Assembly: GCA_002435335.1 (NCBI GenBank)
Contig: DJMI01000019.1
Location: 512-7,634 of the forward strand
Direction of reading: 5' to 3'
Origin: Nitrosomonas sp. UBA6494
GTDB taxonomy: Bacteria; Pseudomonadota; Gammaproteobacteria; Burkholderiales; Nitrosomonadaceae
DNA length: 7,123 bases
Shown here: one piece after another, positions 5,725 through 7,123 of the stretch
How positions within the stretch are numbered: the stretch's first letter is position 1
Layout: every line of letters starts with the position of its first letter
The notes under the pieces: generated by a model
Seen by the model: the letters and a program-made list of their open reading frames with translations, nothing else
The model's database searches: none
What the model was told of the DNA's origin: nothing
Program-made: the position numbers and the translations under genes

Positions 5725-6603
5725 TTATATTTCTTCAGAGTCAAAAAAATCATTATCAAGAGCTTTTATTTCATAAGTAATCTTGGTCTGAACTCCTACA
5801 TTAAATTTATGCATCAAGTCCACTAACTTGGATCCATCCAGCAATATTATTTTGTGATGTGCATCTCTGGCTTTTATTTTTGCCTTTTCGTCAAAAGTTG
5901 AAGTTGTCACAAAGATGCCTTTGTGCGTATCGCCGCTCATGGCTCCAATAAAGTTTCGTATGTCAGTTTCACGAACTTTATTTTCGGTAAAACGCTTTGC
6001 TTGAATATAGATCTTTTCAAGCCCTAGCTGGTCTTCGTTAATAATTCCATCGATTCCACCGTCACCAGATTTTGCTGTTTCTATAAAATCACCATATCCC
6101 ATTTTCTTAAGCAAAATCAGAATTATCTTTTCAAATGCATAAGGATCAATTAATTTAAGTCTTGAAAGTAACTCGTCCTTTACCTCTCGCTCAATCTGTT
6201 CAAAACCTGAGTCAATTAAATCCTGCGGACTTGCGTTTACATCAATTGCCGTTTCTGATGCCGACTTGCTTTCAGGTTCATAGAATGTGATGACATTGGA
6301 ATGAATCTCATTGAGTGACACATTTTCTGGTTTGGTAAGCTTTCCCTTTTCAGTTATCTGCACATAGCCTCGCTGTGGATAGTGCACCAATCCACCTTTT
6401 TTAAGGTACGACTTTCCCCAGGCAATCCTATTTTCAATTAGTCGATCTCCGCTCTTTATCGTTTGCTCCAATAAATCTGAAGGTAAATCAGAATAAAATC
6501 GTTCTTCAACAAGGCGAATTAGATCTCGACCTTTGATAATTTGACCATCCTTAAGCACTTCCAGTATTGGAAGAAAAGTTTCATTGAATTTTGGCAATTC
6601 CAT
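5725..6603 (-). CDS. mrr: Mrr-type (type IV) restriction endonuclease
   Basis: This 292-residue cytoplasmic protein is close to the usual Mrr length of about 300. The N-terminal winged-helix Mrr_N domain covers about 8-95 (ILEVLKDGQIIKGRDLIRLVEERF; then RIAWGKSYLKKGGLV and RGYVQITEKGK). A variable linker leads into the Mrr_cat PD-(D/E)xK-like nuclease domain at about 150-265, with DPYAFEKIILILLKKMGYG, the catalytic GDGGIDG (Asp185) and IYIQAKR (Gln201-x-Lys203), then GIFVTTSTFDEKA. All catalytic elements appear intact. Mrr enzymes cut modified (methylated) foreign DNA without a partner methylase, and none is encoded nearby. The start ATG has AGGTG only 4 nt upstream. The gene is much poorer in GC than its neighbours (hand counts of 16/60 at 6121-6180 and 25/60 at 6241-6300, against 38/60 in the next gene at 6781-6840), a sign of transfer. 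The domain call is secure; the target modification is unknown. Confidence 0.92.
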   Translation of the reverse strand: MELPKFNETFLPILEVLKDGQIIKGRDLIRLVEERFYSDLPSDLLEQTIKSGDRLIENRIAWGKSYLKKGGLVHYPQRGYVQITEKGKLTKPENVSLNEIHSNVITFYEPESKSASETAIDVNASPQDLIDSGFEQIEREVKDELLSRLKLIDPYAFEKIILILLKKMGYGDFIETAKSGDGGIDGIINEDQLGLEKIYIQAKRFTENKVRETDIRNFIGAMSGDTHKGIFVTTSTFDEKAKIKARDAHHKIILLDGSKLVDLMHKFNVGVQTKITYEIKALDNDFFDSEEI

Positions 6604-6714
6604 TTTTCACCTACATCGCGATTTAGGAGATGATCAAGTTATAAGAAAATGATTAATAACATAAATCTATTGAAAATATTTTTCGTTAATTCATTCTTGG
6701 AATGTTGCATGAAA
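6604..6714 (-). other. AT-rich leader of the Mrr gene
   Basis: This 111-nt gap lies between the stop of S-formylglutathione hydrolase and the Mrr start, both on the minus strand. It holds the Mrr ribosome site (AGGTG, 6608-6612) and an AT-only hairpin at 6672-6684 (GAAAA-TAT-TTTTC with one unpaired base). No convincing promoter could be assigned by eye. The shift to AT-rich sequence begins right after the hydrolase stop codon. Confidence 0.45.
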
Positions 6715-7123
6715 CTACCCGAGTTGCTCCCGGTGATATTTCAAATGCTCCCCGATAAACGTACTGATAAAGTAATAACTGTGATCGTAGTCCTGGTGGT
6801 AGCGTAGCGTCAGTTTCTGCCCGGCTGCGGCGCAGGCGTTTTCCAGGCGGTGCGGGTGCAGTTGTTCAGTTAAAAATTGATCGCTCAAGCCTTGATCGAT
6901 GAGCAGATCCGGTGCTCTGAGACCGTCTTCGATCAGCGCGGTGGCGTCGTATTTGCGCCAGGTCTGTTGATCTTCGCCTAAATAGTTGCGGAATGCTTTT
7001 TGTCCCCACGGGCAGTGTATCGGTGCGCACACCGGTGCGAATGCGGATACCGAGCGGAACAGTTCGGGGTAGCGCAGCGCCAGGGTCAGTGCACCGTGTC
7101 CGCCCATCGAGTGGCCGAAGATG
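6715..7123 (-). CDS. fghA: S-formylglutathione hydrolase, C-terminal half, cut by the right edge
   Basis: The frame runs from a TAG at 6715-6717 to the window edge, so the N-terminal half is missing; the gene begins beyond 7123. The first visible residues are IFGHSMGGHGAL, with the nucleophile Ser at 7108-7110 in the GHSMGG elbow of the alpha/beta hydrolase (esterase D) fold. The rest of the triad is visible: Asp in IDQGLSDQF and His in YDHSYYFI, at 76 and 109 residues after the Ser, close to the spacing in human esterase D. NAPI/HCPWGQKAF-type sequence (APIHCPWGQKAF) is also characteristic. The enzyme hydrolyses S-formylglutathione to formate and glutathione, the second step of glutathione-dependent formaldehyde detoxification in the cytoplasm. 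The class III alcohol dehydrogenase gene that often precedes it would be outside the window. Confidence 0.95.
   Translation of the reverse strand, partial: IFGHSMGGHGALTLALRYPELFRSVSAFAPVCAPIHCPWGQKAFRNYLGEDQQTWRKYDATALIEDGLRAPDLLIDQGLSDQFLTEQLHPHRLENACAAAGQKLTLRYHQDYDHSYYFISTFIGEHLKYHREQLG

Noticed and set aside
5598..5780. 60-codon plus-strand frame between the PEP-CTERM and Mrr genes
   Set aside because: It runs into the Mrr gene antisense, has low-complexity AT-rich content and no ribosome site.
1..7123. CRISPR arrays, tRNA or rRNA genes, complete insertion sequences, integrase or att sites
   Set aside because: No spaced direct repeats, cloverleaf, rRNA-like sequence, or paired terminal repeats were seen on either strand.

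Overview
The window looks like chromosomal DNA of a betaproteobacterium, most plausibly a Nitrosomonas-like ammonia oxidiser or a close relative. The support is a PEP-CTERM protein with a typical betaproteobacterial C-terminus, a tail of a REP-associated tyrosine transposase (RAYT) of the kind common in that group, and about 50% GC in the core genes. The lineage is an inference; no rRNA or other phylogenetic marker is present.

Positions 1-4476, + strand. The window opens inside the last part of a RAYT-like transposase gene (1-249). Seven bases later begins a tightly packed four-gene operon for a MacAB-type tripartite exporter: a periplasmic adaptor (257-1405), an ABC ATPase (1408-2091) and two paralogous FtsX/MacB-type permeases (2078-3280 and 3277-4476). 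The junctions are 2 nt apart, overlapping by 14 nt, and overlapping by 4 nt (ATGA), so translation is probably coupled. Canonical MacB has the ATPase fused to one permease that homodimerises. Here the parts are separate and two different permeases are encoded, implying a heterodimeric membrane unit. The adaptor has an exact RLS-type tip motif for docking on a TolC-like channel, but no outer-membrane factor is encoded in the window.

Positions 4477-4800 form a 324-nt non-coding gap between convergent genes, with two short hairpins near its two ends that could stop transcription and no recognisable gene.

Positions 4801-7123, - strand. Three genes lie in a row, each separated by more than 100 nt, so they are probably transcribed independently. 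They are a secreted PEP-CTERM protein with a laminin-B-like domain (4801-5490), an Mrr-type restriction endonuclease (5725-6603) and the C-terminal part of S-formylglutathione hydrolase (6715 to the right edge), which detoxifies formaldehyde through glutathione. The Mrr gene and its flanks are much more AT-rich than the genes on either side, suggesting that a defence gene was acquired beside a housekeeping gene.

I do not see a clearly new system. The points most worth a second look are the split exporter with paired permeases, a pair of cysteines placed symmetrically in the adaptor's coiled-coil hairpin, the transposase gene abutting the operon, and the compositionally foreign Mrr gene.
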